DNA of 64,000 nt from Microbacterium cremeum (GCF_015277855.1 NZ_CP063812.1:3658001-3722000), one strand, 5' to 3'; positions 18,090 through 27,065 are shown, counted from the stretch's first letter. Made by a program: numbers and translations. Notes: generated from the sequence alone by a model not told the origin.

Positions 18090-18206
18090 ATGTTCATGGT
18101 GATCCTCTTCGCAGCCCTTTCCGCACTGGCGGTCGCCTCGACCGTCGTCCAGCTCCGCACCGACGGCTACCGCCGGACGCCGATCGATCCCACCCGCCTT
18201 CCCTGA
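18090..18206 (+). CDS. Small single-span membrane protein (38 aa)
   Basis: Reads MFMVILFAALSALAVASTVV, then a polar tail rich in Arg and Pro (QLRTDGYRR...). One membrane helix (residues 2-20) is followed by a positively charged cytoplasmic tail. A -10-like TAGCGT (18077-18082) ends 7 nt before the ATG, so the mRNA is probably leaderless. Codon use is GC3-rich as in neighbouring genes. Similar tiny proteins are common in Microbacteriaceae and have no assigned function. Confidence 0.65.
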   Translation: MFMVILFAALSALAVASTVVQLRTDGYRRTPIDPTRLP

Positions 18207-18242
18207 CCCACCCGGCCCCGACCCACCCGGCCCCGACCCACC
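18205..18242. repeat. 15-bp C-rich tandem repeat, two and a half units
   Basis: GACCCACCCGGCCCC at 18205-18219 and 18220-18234, then GACCCACC. The complement is the same kind of G-rich sequence as at 10797-10838. It fills the space between the 38-residue protein gene and the convergent glycosyltransferase. Confidence 0.75.
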
Positions 18243-18256
18243 GCCGGCGCGCCGGG

Positions 18257-19510
18257 TCAAGCGGTGACGCGGGCGTAGACCTCGATCATCGCGGCCGTCC
18301 GCGACGATTGCCGGAAGCGCTCGCGGATCGCCGGGTCGGGCACGCGCGGCGTGCCGGCCGAGATGGCGGATGCCGCGGCCCGCAGCGCGTCGGCGAGGGC
18401 GGCGACCGATGGGTCCGGCGTGACGCCGTCGCCGACGGTCCAGCAGCCCGTGCCGAGCTCGGCGGCGAGATCGGGGTCGCTCACGATCGCCGGCGTGCCC
18501 AGCGACGCGGCCTCGAAGATCGTCATGCCCTGCGTCTCGAATCCGATCGAGGTCTGCACGACGGCATCCGCGGCCGCGATCCGGCGCAGGGTCTGCGCGT
18601 ACGGCATCCGCCCCGCGAACACGACCGTCGCCCGCGGACGCAGCCTCTCGACGAGCCGGCGGGCCGCGCGCAGCTGCCCGCCGCCGCCGATCACCTCGAC
18701 GTCGGCGTCGACGCCCGACAGGTCGAGCGCCTCAAGGAACGGCAGCAGCCGCTTCTCGGGGCTCATGCGCCCCAGCCACACGAACCGCGGCCTCCGTGCC
18801 TTATCGGGGTGGGCGAGCTCGGCCAGGACCTCGTCGAGGATGTCGTCGTCGATGCCGTTCCAGATCACGTCGACGACCGGGGTCGTCGACGGCGCCTCGA
18901 GAGAGGGCGCCAGGCCGCGGCGGCCCCGCGGAGCGACGCCATGGGCCTCGAGCCGTCGGGCGAAGTGCGACGACGGCGCGGTCACGGCATCGGATTGCGC
19001 GGCGAATCGCCGCAGGTACGCCCAGCCGTCCGAACCCGTCCCCGAAGCGCGCAGCGCGCGGCGCTGCCACGCGTTGAGCGCGCGCAGCACGAGCTTCGGG
19101 AAGGGGGCGGTCGCCTCGATCCCCACGTCCACGCGGTTGTGCATCGTGTGCACCACCGGCAGACCGTGCCGCGCGGCGAAGCGGTGGCCGATGAAGGCGC
19201 CCCAGAAGTCGGCCTGCACGTGCACGACGTCCACCGGCGGGCGCGCGGCGAGCGCAGCATCCACCCGCCGATCGGTCCGTCGGCCCGGCCACGACATCGA
19301 GTACTCCCGATCCGGCGTGATCGGGATCGACGGGATGTCGACGTAGACCTCGTCGGGGGCGATCGAGCGCCCGCGGGCTCCGTGCACGGCCGGAGCGACC
19401 ATCGTCACGGTGTGACCGGCCTTCTCGAGGAAGCGTCGCTGCAGCCGCATCGAGACCTGAGCCCCGCCGAGGGTCTCGGCGTGCTGGTCGCCGAACATCA
19501 CGACGTGCAT
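18257..19510 (-). CDS. Glycosyltransferase family 4 protein
   Basis: 417 residues with a GT-B fold. The N-terminal Rossmann half starts MHVVMFGDQHAETLGGAQVS; the C-terminal half has FVWLGRMSPEKRLLPFLEAL and the nucleotide-sugar site E-x7-E pattern within SIGFETQGMTIFEAASLGTP. No signal peptide; peripheral membrane association is likely. It starts 6 nt after the stop of the preceding GT4 gene, so the two form an operon. The pair probably adds successive sugars to a lipid or wall carrier such as a glycolipid or lipoglycan; exact sugars are unknown. Confidence 0.87.
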   Translation of the reverse strand: MHVVMFGDQHAETLGGAQVSMRLQRRFLEKAGHTVTMVAPAVHGARGRSIAPDEVYVDIPSIPITPDREYSMSWPGRRTDRRVDAALAARPPVDVVHVQADFWGAFIGHRFAARHGLPVVHTMHNRVDVGIEATAPFPKLVLRALNAWQRRALRASGTGSDGWAYLRRFAAQSDAVTAPSSHFARRLEAHGVAPRGRRGLAPSLEAPSTTPVVDVIWNGIDDDILDEVLAELAHPDKARRPRFVWLGRMSPEKRLLPFLEALDLSGVDADVEVIGGGGQLRAARRLVERLRPRATVVFAGRMPYAQTLRRIAAADAVVQTSIGFETQGMTIFEAASLGTPAIVSDPDLAAELGTGCWTVGDGVTPDPSVAALADALRAAASAISAGTPRVPDPAIRERFRQSSRTAAMIEVYARVTA

Positions 19511-19516
19511 CGGGCG

Positions 19517-20728
19517 CTACTCGGGCAGCGGCTCGTCGCGGTACAGCGCCTCGAACGTGTCGAGCGTGCGGCGCATGTCGTGCACCTTGACGCCCTCGAG
19601 CGAGGCGCGCTGCATGCGCAGGCGCTCTTCGGGCGACTGGGTCAGCACCGTGGTGAGCTTCGCGGTCAGGTCGTCGACGTCGCCCGGCCGGAACAGGTAG
19701 CCGTTCTCGCCGTCGTGCACCAGGTGCGGCAGGGCCACGGCGTCGGCCGCCACGATCGGCAGACCCGAGGCCATCGCCTCCATCGTGGCGATCGACTGCA
19801 GCTCGGCGATCGAGGCGATCACGAACAGGCTGGCGTGGGTGAGGTAGCTGCGCAGCTCTTCGTCGGTGGTGTGGCCGTGGAAGAACACGCGGTCCGAGAG
19901 CCCGAGCTCGGCGGTCAGCTGCTCGAGGTTGCGGCGCTGGTCGCCGTTGCCCACGATGTCGAAGCGCACGTCGAGCGCGGGGTCGAGCTGTGCGATCGCG
20001 CGCAGGACCACGTCGATCTGCTTCTCGGTGGTGAGCCGGCCGACGAACACCAGGCGGTGCGCGTCGCGCGGCGTGAGGTCGGCGCTGTAGTTGCTCGCGT
20101 CGATGCCGCAGCTGACCGGGATGACGCCCTCGATCTCGATCGTCGACTCGAGGAAGTCGGCGGCCCGGCGGGTCGGAGTGGTGACCGCGCGCGTGAGGTC
20201 GAACGTGCGCTTCGCGTCGGCCCACGCGATCTTGACGGCCACCTTGTTGAGCGAGTCGGGCAGCGTGGTGAAGTCGAGGATGTTCTCGGCCATCACGTGG
20301 TTGGTCGCGATGATCGGGATGCCGCGCTTGCGGGCTTCGCGGGCCAGTCCGCGTCCGATCACGATGTGGGACTGGATGTGAACGACGTCGGGCTTCACCT
20401 CGTCGAGCGCGCGACGCGCGTAGTGCTTCGACATCCACGGCAGCACGAAGGTGAGCCAGTCGTGCGGATACCAGCGCCACGACGGCAGCCGGTGCATCGT
20501 CATCGGCTGCCCTTCGATCGTCTCGGGGAAGGTGCCGTGGTTGCGGTGGCCGGCGCTGGGGGCCATCACGTGGACGTCGTGGCCGCGCGCGACAAGACCG
20601 GCGGCGAGGCGCTCGGCGAAGCGCGCGGCGCCGTTGACGTGGGGGAGGAAGGTGTCGGCGCCGATGAGGATGGTGAGAGGACGCGGTTTCGCGGCGTCGG
20701 TGGCGTCGGGCGTCGCAGGATCGGTCAC
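19517..20728 (-). CDS. Glycosyltransferase family 4 protein (PimB/MgtA-like)
   Basis: 403 residues from GTG 20728; the start is uncertain because no good ribosome site is seen. It has LTILIGADTFLPHVNGAARFAERLAAGL and HIQSHIVIGRGLA in the N-terminal domain, then RLVFVGRLTTEKQID and SIAELQSIATMEAMASGLPIV with the E-x7-E nucleotide-sugar motif. This arrangement is typical of actinobacterial GDP-mannose- or UDP-sugar-dependent enzymes that act on phosphatidylinositol or diacylglycerol glycolipids. First gene of a two-gene operon with the GT4 at 18257-19510. Confidence 0.87.
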   Translation of the reverse strand: MTDPATPDATDAAKPRPLTILIGADTFLPHVNGAARFAERLAAGLVARGHDVHVMAPSAGHRNHGTFPETIEGQPMTMHRLPSWRWYPHDWLTFVLPWMSKHYARRALDEVKPDVVHIQSHIVIGRGLAREARKRGIPIIATNHVMAENILDFTTLPDSLNKVAVKIAWADAKRTFDLTRAVTTPTRRAADFLESTIEIEGVIPVSCGIDASNYSADLTPRDAHRLVFVGRLTTEKQIDVVLRAIAQLDPALDVRFDIVGNGDQRRNLEQLTAELGLSDRVFFHGHTTDEELRSYLTHASLFVIASIAELQSIATMEAMASGLPIVAADAVALPHLVHDGENGYLFRPGDVDDLTAKLTTVLTQSPEERLRMQRASLEGVKVHDMRRTLDTFEALYRDEPLPE

Positions 20729-20815
20729 GGGATAGGGGGCCTGTCTGTGCGGCGGGCGAGCGTCGGTCAGGGGGTGGGGTGACGCGCATCCACTGTACCC
20801 GAGGGGGTTCTCACG

Positions 20816-20855
20816 CCCTGGGAACGCCCAGGGGCGCGCCACGTACGCTGGAGAC
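20816..20855 (+). promoter_or_regulatory. Promoter region with inverted repeat, probable leaderless start
   Basis: TACGCT at 20844-20849 ends 6 nt before the ATG at 20856. A 7-bp inverted repeat CCCTGGG-AACG-CCCAGGG (20816-20833) occupies the place where the -35 region would be and may be an operator. Confidence 0.45.
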
Positions 20856-21503
20856 ATGCCCCGACTCCAGGCCGATGCGGATCCGAACCTCTGGGTACCG
20901 GTGACCGAGTCCTTCGGCTTCCGAGGCCGCCGCCACCGCAAGGCGGCTATCCGGATGCTGCTGTCACAGGCCGGCGCCGCGCTCGGTGACCCGAACGCCC
21001 CGGCGATCGGCTCGGCGAGCGGCGCGTCGACGGCCGCGGCGACCGGCAGGCGCGGCGGCGGCGTCGCCGCGTGGGCGATGAGTCAGGCGGCACCGCTCCT
21101 GATGCGCAAAGCCGCGGGCCGCGTGCTGGTGTGGACGTTCAAGTCCGACCCGGAGCTCGTCGTGGTGATGGCGCAGATCCAGCAGGCGACCAACGACCTC
21201 CGCGCCGCGCGGGCGATGATGCCGATGGAGTACGACGACACCGAGTCGTTCCGCAATCCGCACCTGGGCGTCGGCGAGAAGCTCGAGCTGGCGCTTCCGC
21301 CCGATCCGCGCACTCCCCCGTTCGCCACCTACACGTGGGACACCGGCACGCACTTCGTGACGGTGACCGCGGTCTGCTCCGACCGCGAGCGCTTCGGCAC
21401 GGTGATCGGCTCGGTGGACGACCTGGCACGGACCCTCCGCGTGGTCGACGACCTCACCGTCGACGCCTCGCCCGACGTGCTGCGCATCGAGCCGCGCGGC
21501 TGA
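20856..21503 (+). CDS. Uncharacterised protein (215 aa)
   Basis: I do not recognise a family. The N-terminus is basic (GFRGRRHRKAAIRML) and leads into a Gly/Ala-rich stretch, then AWAMSQAAPLLMRKAAGRVLVW, which could be an amphipathic or weak membrane helix. The C-terminal 100 residues look like a small globular alpha/beta domain (GEKLELALPPDPRTPPFATYTW, FVTVTAVCSDRERFGTVIGS). No signal peptide or metal motif is seen. Probably leaderless. It stands alone between two divergent or co-directional membrane-related genes. Confidence 0.65.
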   Translation: MPRLQADADPNLWVPVTESFGFRGRRHRKAAIRMLLSQAGAALGDPNAPAIGSASGASTAAATGRRGGGVAAWAMSQAAPLLMRKAAGRVLVWTFKSDPELVVVMAQIQQATNDLRAARAMMPMEYDDTESFRNPHLGVGEKLELALPPDPRTPPFATYTWDTGTHFVTVTAVCSDRERFGTVIGSVDDLARTLRVVDDLTVDASPDVLRIEPRG

Positions 21504-21605
21504 GCCCGCGACGCGTGACGGCTCGCTCGATTCGCATGAGCCGACCGGGCCGCCGCAGCGATACGGTGGGCGCAGACCAGCCGCATCGCCGTCAGGAGGC
21601 CTCAC

Positions 21606-22277
21606 ATGGGCGCCGTCATCGGAGACATCCTCCCCCTCGCACTCGGTGTCGCGATCAGCCCGGTGCCGATCATCGCCGCGATCCTCATGCTTCTCTCGCC
21701 CCGCGCGCGCGTCACGAGCGTCGGGTTCCTGCTGGGCTGGGTGGCCGGCATCGTGGTCGCGGTCACGGTGTTCACGCTGCTGTCCTCGGTGCTGCCCGAC
21801 AGCGACGCCGACGACTCGAAGCCGATCACAGGCATCATCCAGATCGCGCTCGGCGCGCTGCTCCTGCTGGTCGCGCTGCGCCAGTGGCGCAGCCGGCCGA
21901 AGGCCGGTGAAGAGCCGGCGCTGCCGAAGTGGATGCACGCGATCGACGACGTCACCTTCGCGAAGGCGCTCGGCCTCGGGTTCCTGCTGTCGGCGGTCAA
22001 CCCCAAGAACCTGCTGCTGGCCGCCGCCGGCGGCACCGACATCGGATCGGCGGGACTCGACACCGGCTCGATCGTGCTGGTGGTCGCGGTGTTCACGCTG
22101 ATCGCGGCATCCACGATCCTCATCCCGGTCGTCGGCTATCTCATCGCCGCCGAGAAGCTGAAGGCGCCGCTGGCGGCACTGCGCGGCTGGCTCGCCAAGG
22201 AGAACGCGGTCATCATGGCCGTGCTGCTGCTGGTCATCGGCGTGAACCTCATCGGCAAGGGCATCGCCGCCTTCTGA
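21606..22277 (+). CDS. GAP/Sap family membrane protein
   Basis: 223 residues with six hydrophobic segments. LPLALGVAISPVPIIAAILML in helix 1 and LGLGFLLSAVNPKNLLLAAAG in helix 4 are the duplicated P-containing motifs of the LysE-like GAP family, whose mycobacterial members help export peptidolipid or sulfolipid. CAGGAGGCCTCAC precedes the ATG. An AGCGATACGGTGG sequence at ~21558 matches the promoter sequence before the next gene. The exported molecule is unknown. Confidence 0.85.
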   Translation: MGAVIGDILPLALGVAISPVPIIAAILMLLSPRARVTSVGFLLGWVAGIVVAVTVFTLLSSVLPDSDADDSKPITGIIQIALGALLLLVALRQWRSRPKAGEEPALPKWMHAIDDVTFAKALGLGFLLSAVNPKNLLLAAAGGTDIGSAGLDTGSIVLVVAVFTLIAASTILIPVVGYLIAAEKLKAPLAALRGWLAKENAVIMAVLLLVIGVNLIGKGIAAF

Positions 22278-22304
22278 GCCGGGGCCGCCTGTGCGCCGGA
22301 GCGA

Positions 22305-22318
22305 TACGGTGGAACGCG
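22305..22318 (+). promoter_or_regulatory. -10 element TACGGT before the FGE gene
   Basis: TACGGT (22305-22310) in the context AGCGATACGGTGG ends 7 nt before GTG 22318. The same 13-nt sequence occurs upstream of the GAP-family gene, which supports a real promoter element. Confidence 0.5.
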
Positions 22319-23244
22319 TGACCTCCCCCGCGCGCCGACCCGAACACGACATGGTGCTCCTCGACGGCGGGACGTTCCGCATGGGCTCGGAGGACTTCTA
22401 CCCCGACGAGCGCCCCGTGCACGAGCGCGAGGTGGCGCCCTTCCGGATCGACCGGTACGCCGTGACCAACGAGCAGTACACGGCGTTCGTCGACGACACC
22501 GGGTACGTCACGGTCGCCGAGCGCGAGCTCGATCCGGCCGCGTTCGCGGGAGCCGACCCGGCCGACCTCGTGCCGGGAGCGATGGTCTTCACGCCGACCC
22601 CCGGGCCGGTCGACCTCGGCGACTGGCGCAACTGGTGGCGCTGGCAGCCGGGCGCCTATTGGCGCCGGCCGTTCGGCCCCGACTCGTCGATCGACGAGCG
22701 GATGCGGCACCCCGTCGTCCACATCGCCTTCGAGGATGCCGTCGCCTACGCCGACTGGGCGGGTCTGCGTCTGCCCACCGAGGCCGAGCACGAGTACGCG
22801 GCACGCGGCGGACTCGACGGCGCGCGGTTCGCGTGGGGCGACGAGCCCTACCCCGGCGGGGTTCCGCAGGCGAACTCGTGGCTCGGCCGCTTCCCCTACG
22901 ACAACCAGGGGGTGGGGGATGCCGCGCCCGTCGGCTCGTACCCCGCCAACGGCTTCGGGCTGTACGACATGACCGGCAACGTGTGGGAATGGACCACCGA
23001 CTACTACACGCCGCGGCACCTGCGCCTGTCCGACAAGCCGGTCGACGCGGGCAAGCGCGAGAACCTCCTGGCCGCCGCGAGCGCGCAGGAGGGCTTCCCC
23101 ACCATCCCGCGGCGCGTGCTCAAAGGCGGGTCGCACCTGTGCTCGCCGGAGTACTGCCTGCGCTTCCGTCCGGCCGCGCGCTCACCGCAGGCCGAGGACA
23201 CCGGGATGTCGCACATCGGGTTCCGCTGCGTTCAGGACGCCTGA
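22318..23244 (+). CDS. Formylglycine-generating enzyme family protein
   Basis: 308 residues from GTG 22318, set by the -10 element 7 nt upstream. The SUMF1/FGE-sulfatase fold is clear: MVLLDGGTFRMGSED, VTNEQYTAFV, RLPTEAEHEYAARGG, GLYDMTGNVWEWT and GGSHLCSPEYCLRFRPAAR. Cys275 and Cys280 match the copper-binding cysteine pair of true FGEs, so it may convert a sulfatase Cys to formylglycine with O2 rather than being one of the many Cys-less FGE-like proteins. No sulfatase is encoded in this window, so its target must lie elsewhere. Confidence 0.9.
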   Translation: MTSPARRPEHDMVLLDGGTFRMGSEDFYPDERPVHEREVAPFRIDRYAVTNEQYTAFVDDTGYVTVAERELDPAAFAGADPADLVPGAMVFTPTPGPVDLGDWRNWWRWQPGAYWRRPFGPDSSIDERMRHPVVHIAFEDAVAYADWAGLRLPTEAEHEYAARGGLDGARFAWGDEPYPGGVPQANSWLGRFPYDNQGVGDAAPVGSYPANGFGLYDMTGNVWEWTTDYYTPRHLRLSDKPVDAGKRENLLAAASAQEGFPTIPRRVLKGGSHLCSPEYCLRFRPAARSPQAEDTGMSHIGFRCVQDA

Positions 23245-23307
23245 CCCCGCCCGGATTCACGCGCACTGCATTATGTGCGCCGACGCGCGGCACGGCAGAC
23301 TGACCCC

Positions 23308-24783
23308 GTGGACCTCCTTCTCAGCGCCAACCTGTCCTGGGGCGTCGCGGTGCTCGTGCACCTGGTCATCCTCGTCGTCGCGCTCATCTACATCCCCCGC
23401 GGCCGCAAGCCGACCGCGGCGATGGCGTGGCTGCTGCTGATCGCGATCCTGCCCGGCATCGGCATCTTCCTCTATCTCGTCATCGGCAACTTCCGGCTTC
23501 CTGCGCGTCGCCGGGGCGAGCAGGCCCGCATCGACGCGATGATCCGCAGCAACGTCGCCGACAAGCAGCTCGAGAAGACCGACGCCGACTGGCCGCGGTG
23601 GTTCCAGCGGGTGGTGCAGCAGAACGAGACGCTGACGGCCCTGCCGGCCTCGTGGGGCAACGAGGCCGCCCTGTACGGCGACTACCAGGCGTCGATCGAC
23701 GCGATGACGGCCGAGATCGAGACCGCCCAGCACTTCGTGCACGTCGAGTTCTTCATCGTCGCGTGGGACGACACGACGCGCGGCTTCTTCGCCGCGATGG
23801 AGCGCGCCGTCGCGCGGGGCGTGACCGTGCGCCTGCTCGCCGACCACTTCTCGACGAAGCGCCTCCCCAACGCCAAGCAGACGCTCGCCGAGCTCGACCG
23901 CATCGGCGTGAAGTGGGCGTGGATGCTGCCGGTCATGCCGTTCCAGGGCAAGTACCAGCGCCCCGATCTGCGCAACCACCGCAAGATCGTCGTGGTCGAC
24001 GGCCGGGTCGGCTTCATGGGGTCGCAGAACCTCATCGACCGCACGTACGACTCGCCCAAGAACATCAAGCGCGGCCTCAAGTGGCAGGAGCTCATGACCC
24101 GGCTCACCGGACCGGTCGTCGCCGAGGTCAACACCGTCTTCATGTCGGACTGGCTCATCGAGACCGGCGAGGACCTCTCGTCGACCGAGCACGTGCCGGC
24201 GACCGAGGTCGCCCAGTCGACCGCCCCGGACACGCTGATGTGCCAGGTGGTGCCGAGCGGGCCGGGCTACGACACCGAGAACAACCTGCGCCTGTTCCTC
24301 TCGCTCATCTACGGCGCGACCGAGAAGGTCATCCTGACGAGCCCGTACTTCGTCCCCGACGAGGCGATGGTCTACGCCATCACGAGCGCGTGCCAGCGCG
24401 GCGTCGAGGTGCAGCTGTTCGTGTCAGAGATCGGCGACCAGTTCATGGTGTGGCACGCCCAGCGGTCGTACTACAGCGCGCTGCTCGAGGCCGGCGTGCG
24501 CATCTTCCTCTACCCGGCGCCGTTCATCCTGCACTCGAAGCACTTCTCGATCGACGACGACATCGCCGTGATCGGCTCGAGCAACATGGACATCCGCTCG
24601 TTCAGCCTCAACAGCGAGGTCTCGCTGCTCGTGCGCGGCGAGACCTTCGTCGCGGCGATGCGGGACGTCGAGCAGGGCTATCGCGACGCCGGGCGCGAGC
24701 TGATGCTCGAGGAGTGGCGCCGCGAGCCCAAGAAGGCCACGTTCCTCGACGGCGTGATGCGACTCACCTCGGCGCTCAACTGA
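23308..24783 (+). CDS. cls: Cardiolipin synthase
   Basis: 491 residues from GTG 23308. Two N-terminal membrane segments (PLDc_N region) precede two phospholipase D HKD motifs: HRKIVVVDGRVGFMGSQN and HSKHFSIDDDIAVIGSSNMD. It condenses two phosphatidylglycerols (or PG with a CDP-DG-derived headgroup) to cardiolipin at the membrane. A -10-like CAGACT (23296-23301) ends 6 nt before the GTG. A strong terminator follows the stop. Confidence 0.92.
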   Translation: MDLLLSANLSWGVAVLVHLVILVVALIYIPRGRKPTAAMAWLLLIAILPGIGIFLYLVIGNFRLPARRRGEQARIDAMIRSNVADKQLEKTDADWPRWFQRVVQQNETLTALPASWGNEAALYGDYQASIDAMTAEIETAQHFVHVEFFIVAWDDTTRGFFAAMERAVARGVTVRLLADHFSTKRLPNAKQTLAELDRIGVKWAWMLPVMPFQGKYQRPDLRNHRKIVVVDGRVGFMGSQNLIDRTYDSPKNIKRGLKWQELMTRLTGPVVAEVNTVFMSDWLIETGEDLSSTEHVPATEVAQSTAPDTLMCQVVPSGPGYDTENNLRLFLSLIYGATEKVILTSPYFVPDEAMVYAITSACQRGVEVQLFVSEIGDQFMVWHAQRSYYSALLEAGVRIFLYPAPFILHSKHFSIDDDIAVIGSSNMDIRSFSLNSEVSLLVRGETFVAAMRDVEQGYRDAGRELMLEEWRREPKKATFLDGVMRLTSALN

Positions 24784-24790
24784 GATCGAC

Positions 24791-24831
24791 GGATGCCGCG
24801 GGCCGCGGTGCGACCGCGGCCCGCGGCATCC
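24791..24831. terminator. Bidirectional terminator between cls and the lipoprotein gene
   Basis: Perfect 19-bp arms, 24791-24809 and 24813-24831, with a 3-nt GCG loop. It occupies almost the whole 49-nt gap between two convergent stop codons. Confidence 0.85.
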
Positions 24832-24832
24832 C

Positions 24833-25972
24833 TCACTCGTCCTCGCCGTCCTCGCCGTCCTCGGTTGTCGGCGAGGGCTCCGGCTCCACGCGCTCGAGCT
24901 CGGCCAGCGCCTCCTGGAAGGCGTGCACGGTGGCCGCGTCGACGGCGCCGGTGGGTTCGACACCGAGTTCGGCCTGCAGCTCCTTCACGGCCTCGGTGAG
25001 CTCGGGCGTCCACACACCGTCGACCGGGCCGTCCCAGAACCCGGCGAGCTTCAGCGTCTGCTGCACCGCGGCCGTGGAGGCGACCGAGTCCTGTGCGGCG
25101 GTCTCGCCGATCGCGACGAGCTCGGCCTGGAGCGCCTCGGCGGTCGCCTTGTCGACCGTGCCGGTGACGGGAAGTCCCGCGGCGGCCTGAAGATCCTCGA
25201 CGGCCTGCGTCGTCAGGGGTCCGTAGACGCCGTCGACCGCGCCGCCGTAGTAGCCGGCGGTCGTGAGCTCCTGCTGCAGCGCCGAGGTGTACGCGCGCGC
25301 GGCCGCGATCGCCTGCACCTGCTGCTCGCCGGAGAGGCATCCGGTGTCGGCGAACAGCGACAGCCACGCCATCTCGAGAGCGACCGCGGCGCTGTTGAAC
25401 TGCTCGGCGGCGTCGACGAGCGGCGTGCCGTCGCCGATCCCCTCCTGGGCCTGCGCGAAGTCGGCCTCGGCCTGTGTCACGCGGTCGACCGAGGCGGCGG
25501 GCGCGAGCGGCGTGGGCTCGGGCATCGGCTCGTCCGCGGTCCCCGCGGGGGCGTCGGGATCGATCAGCGCGAGCGCCTCCTGCGCGTCGGCGAGCTCCTG
25601 CTGGGCGGTCACGACCGCCTGCTGCGCCTCGGCGATCGCCTCGGCGCTGTTCACGGCCTCGTCGTGCGGTCCGGCGAGATCGGCACCGGCGACCCGGACG
25701 TCGCCGACAGTGGGGGCGGTGGCGTTCAGCACGTCGCCGTAGCGGTCGAGCGCGCGGATGTAGTCCTCGCCCGCCTGGCAGAACCCGCTCATGGCGGCGG
25801 ACTCCGCGGCCACGGCCTCTGCGACTGCCTTCTCCTTCGCCGTCACCTTGGCCCGCGCGATGTCGACGTCGCTCACGTCGGCGGCGCATCCGGCCAGGAC
25901 GACGACCGCGAGCACGAGAGCCGCTCCCGTCATGGTGCGGCGCATCGGCGCCCGGCTGCGATCGTTCCCCAT
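24833..25972 (-). CDS. Lipoprotein with two peptidoglycan-binding domains
   Basis: 379 residues. A signal peptide with lipobox LAGC puts the lipidated Cys at residue 29, so it sits on the outer face of the membrane. Residues ~35-160 are Ala/Glu-rich and probably helical or coiled-coil. Two PG_binding_1 domains follow (~230-285 and ~300-355), each with the GxxDGVxxPxTxxAVxxLQ pattern (GGAVDGVYGPLTTQAV and DGPVDGVWTPELTEAV). The tail is acidic (EDGEDGEDE). No catalytic domain is seen, so it may anchor or sense the cell wall. Confidence 0.87.
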   Translation of the reverse strand: MGNDRSRAPMRRTMTGAALVLAVVVLAGCAADVSDVDIARAKVTAKEKAVAEAVAAESAAMSGFCQAGEDYIRALDRYGDVLNATAPTVGDVRVAGADLAGPHDEAVNSAEAIAEAQQAVVTAQQELADAQEALALIDPDAPAGTADEPMPEPTPLAPAASVDRVTQAEADFAQAQEGIGDGTPLVDAAEQFNSAAVALEMAWLSLFADTGCLSGEQQVQAIAAARAYTSALQQELTTAGYYGGAVDGVYGPLTTQAVEDLQAAAGLPVTGTVDKATAEALQAELVAIGETAAQDSVASTAAVQQTLKLAGFWDGPVDGVWTPELTEAVKELQAELGVEPTGAVDAATVHAFQEALAELERVEPEPSPTTEDGEDGEDE

Positions 25973-26228
25973 GCGTATGACCTCCCCATCGGGGAGCTCG
26001 GACGCTCCCCCGCCACATTCTGTCGGTGCGCGCCCGCGCGCGCTTCACGCGATCTGGGGGAACCGCGCTCGCGCGGTTCCCGCGCACCGCGCGGGGCGGC
26101 CGGCAGCAGGGTCGGCACTGTTCACCCCCTTTTCACGCGGATAAGAGGATGCCGCGGGCGAGAGCGCGCGCTAGGTTCGGTACCAATGACGGGCGCTGGG
26201 CCCGTTCCATAGATTGGCACCGCACACC

Positions 26229-26612
26229 ATGGGCTTTTGGGACTTCCTCCTCTGGATCTTCTGGGTTTTCGTCTTCGTCGCCTACTTGATGGTCGTGTTC
26301 TCGATCATCGCCGACATCTTCCGCGACCATGAGCTGAACGGCTGGCTCAAGGCGATCTGGATCCTCTTCCTCATCTTCGTACCGTTCCTGACCGCCCTGA
26401 TCTACCTGATCGCGCGCGGTTCGGGCATGCAGAAGCGATCGCTCGCGCAGGCTCAGGCGATCCAGTCGGCCCAGGCCGAGTACATCCGTCAGACCGCGGG
26501 GTCCGCCCCGAGCGCCGCGGACGACATCGCCAAGGCGAAGTCGCTGCTGGACGCCGGCACGATCACGCAGGCCGAGTTCGACGCGCTCAAGGCCAAGGCG
26601 CTGTCGGCCTAG
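26229..26612 (+). CDS. Membrane protein with SHOCT domain (PLDc_N-like)
   Basis: 127 residues. Two membrane helices (FLLWIFWVFVFVAYLMVVFS and AIWILFLIFVPFLTALIYLI) are followed by a linker and a C-terminal SHOCT motif (KAKSLLDAGTITQAEFDALK). SHOCT is a short oligomerisation-like motif found at protein ends. First gene of a three-gene operon. ATG 26229 was chosen because the helix begins right after it; an in-frame ATG five codons upstream is possible. Function unknown. Confidence 0.82.
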   Translation: MGFWDFLLWIFWVFVFVAYLMVVFSIIADIFRDHELNGWLKAIWILFLIFVPFLTALIYLIARGSGMQKRSLAQAQAIQSAQAEYIRQTAGSAPSAADDIAKAKSLLDAGTITQAEFDALKAKALSA

Positions 26613-26634
26613 TCAGCGAGTGAAAGGAAAAGAC

Positions 26635-27054
26635 ATGACGACCTTCGATTACGGTCCGATCGAGTTCTACGCGATCGGCTTCGACGGCGACCGGCCGGGT
26701 CCCGACGTGCTCGCGGCGATCGACGACCTCGTGGCATCGGGCACCGTGAACCTGCTCGACCTGGTGTTCGCGCGGCGCTCCCCCGAGGGTGAGCTCGAGA
26801 TCCTCGAACTCTCCGACACCATCGACGACGGCGGCGTTCCGGCCCTCGACCTGGCCGGCCTCGCCGGCGAGGAAGACATCGCGACGCTCGCCGAGGGCCT
26901 CGAGCCGGGCTCGTCCGCGGCGATCCTCGTGGTCGAGCTGCTGTGGGCGAAGTCGTTCGCGGCCGCGCTCTACGACGCCGGCGGCACGGTCATCGCCCGC
27001 CACGGCATCCCCGCACCGATCGTGAACGCGTTCCTCGCAGAGAACGCCAGCTGA
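26635..27054 (+). CDS. DUF6325-type (DUF1269-like) protein
   Basis: 139 residues, beginning MTTFDYGPIEFYAIGFDGDR and preceded by GAAAGGAAA. It contains VLAAIDDLVASGTVNLLDLVFARR and LEPGSSAAILVVELLWAKSF, the pattern of the DUF1269/DUF6325 group, whose members have a ferredoxin-like alpha/beta fold and no known enzyme activity. Middle gene of the SHOCT operon. Soluble, probably cytoplasmic and membrane-associated through its neighbours. Confidence 0.78.
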   Translation: MTTFDYGPIEFYAIGFDGDRPGPDVLAAIDDLVASGTVNLLDLVFARRSPEGELEILELSDTIDDGGVPALDLAGLAGEEDIATLAEGLEPGSSAAILVVELLWAKSFAAALYDAGGTVIARHGIPAPIVNAFLAENAS

Positions 27055-27065
27055 AGGAGGTAGAC

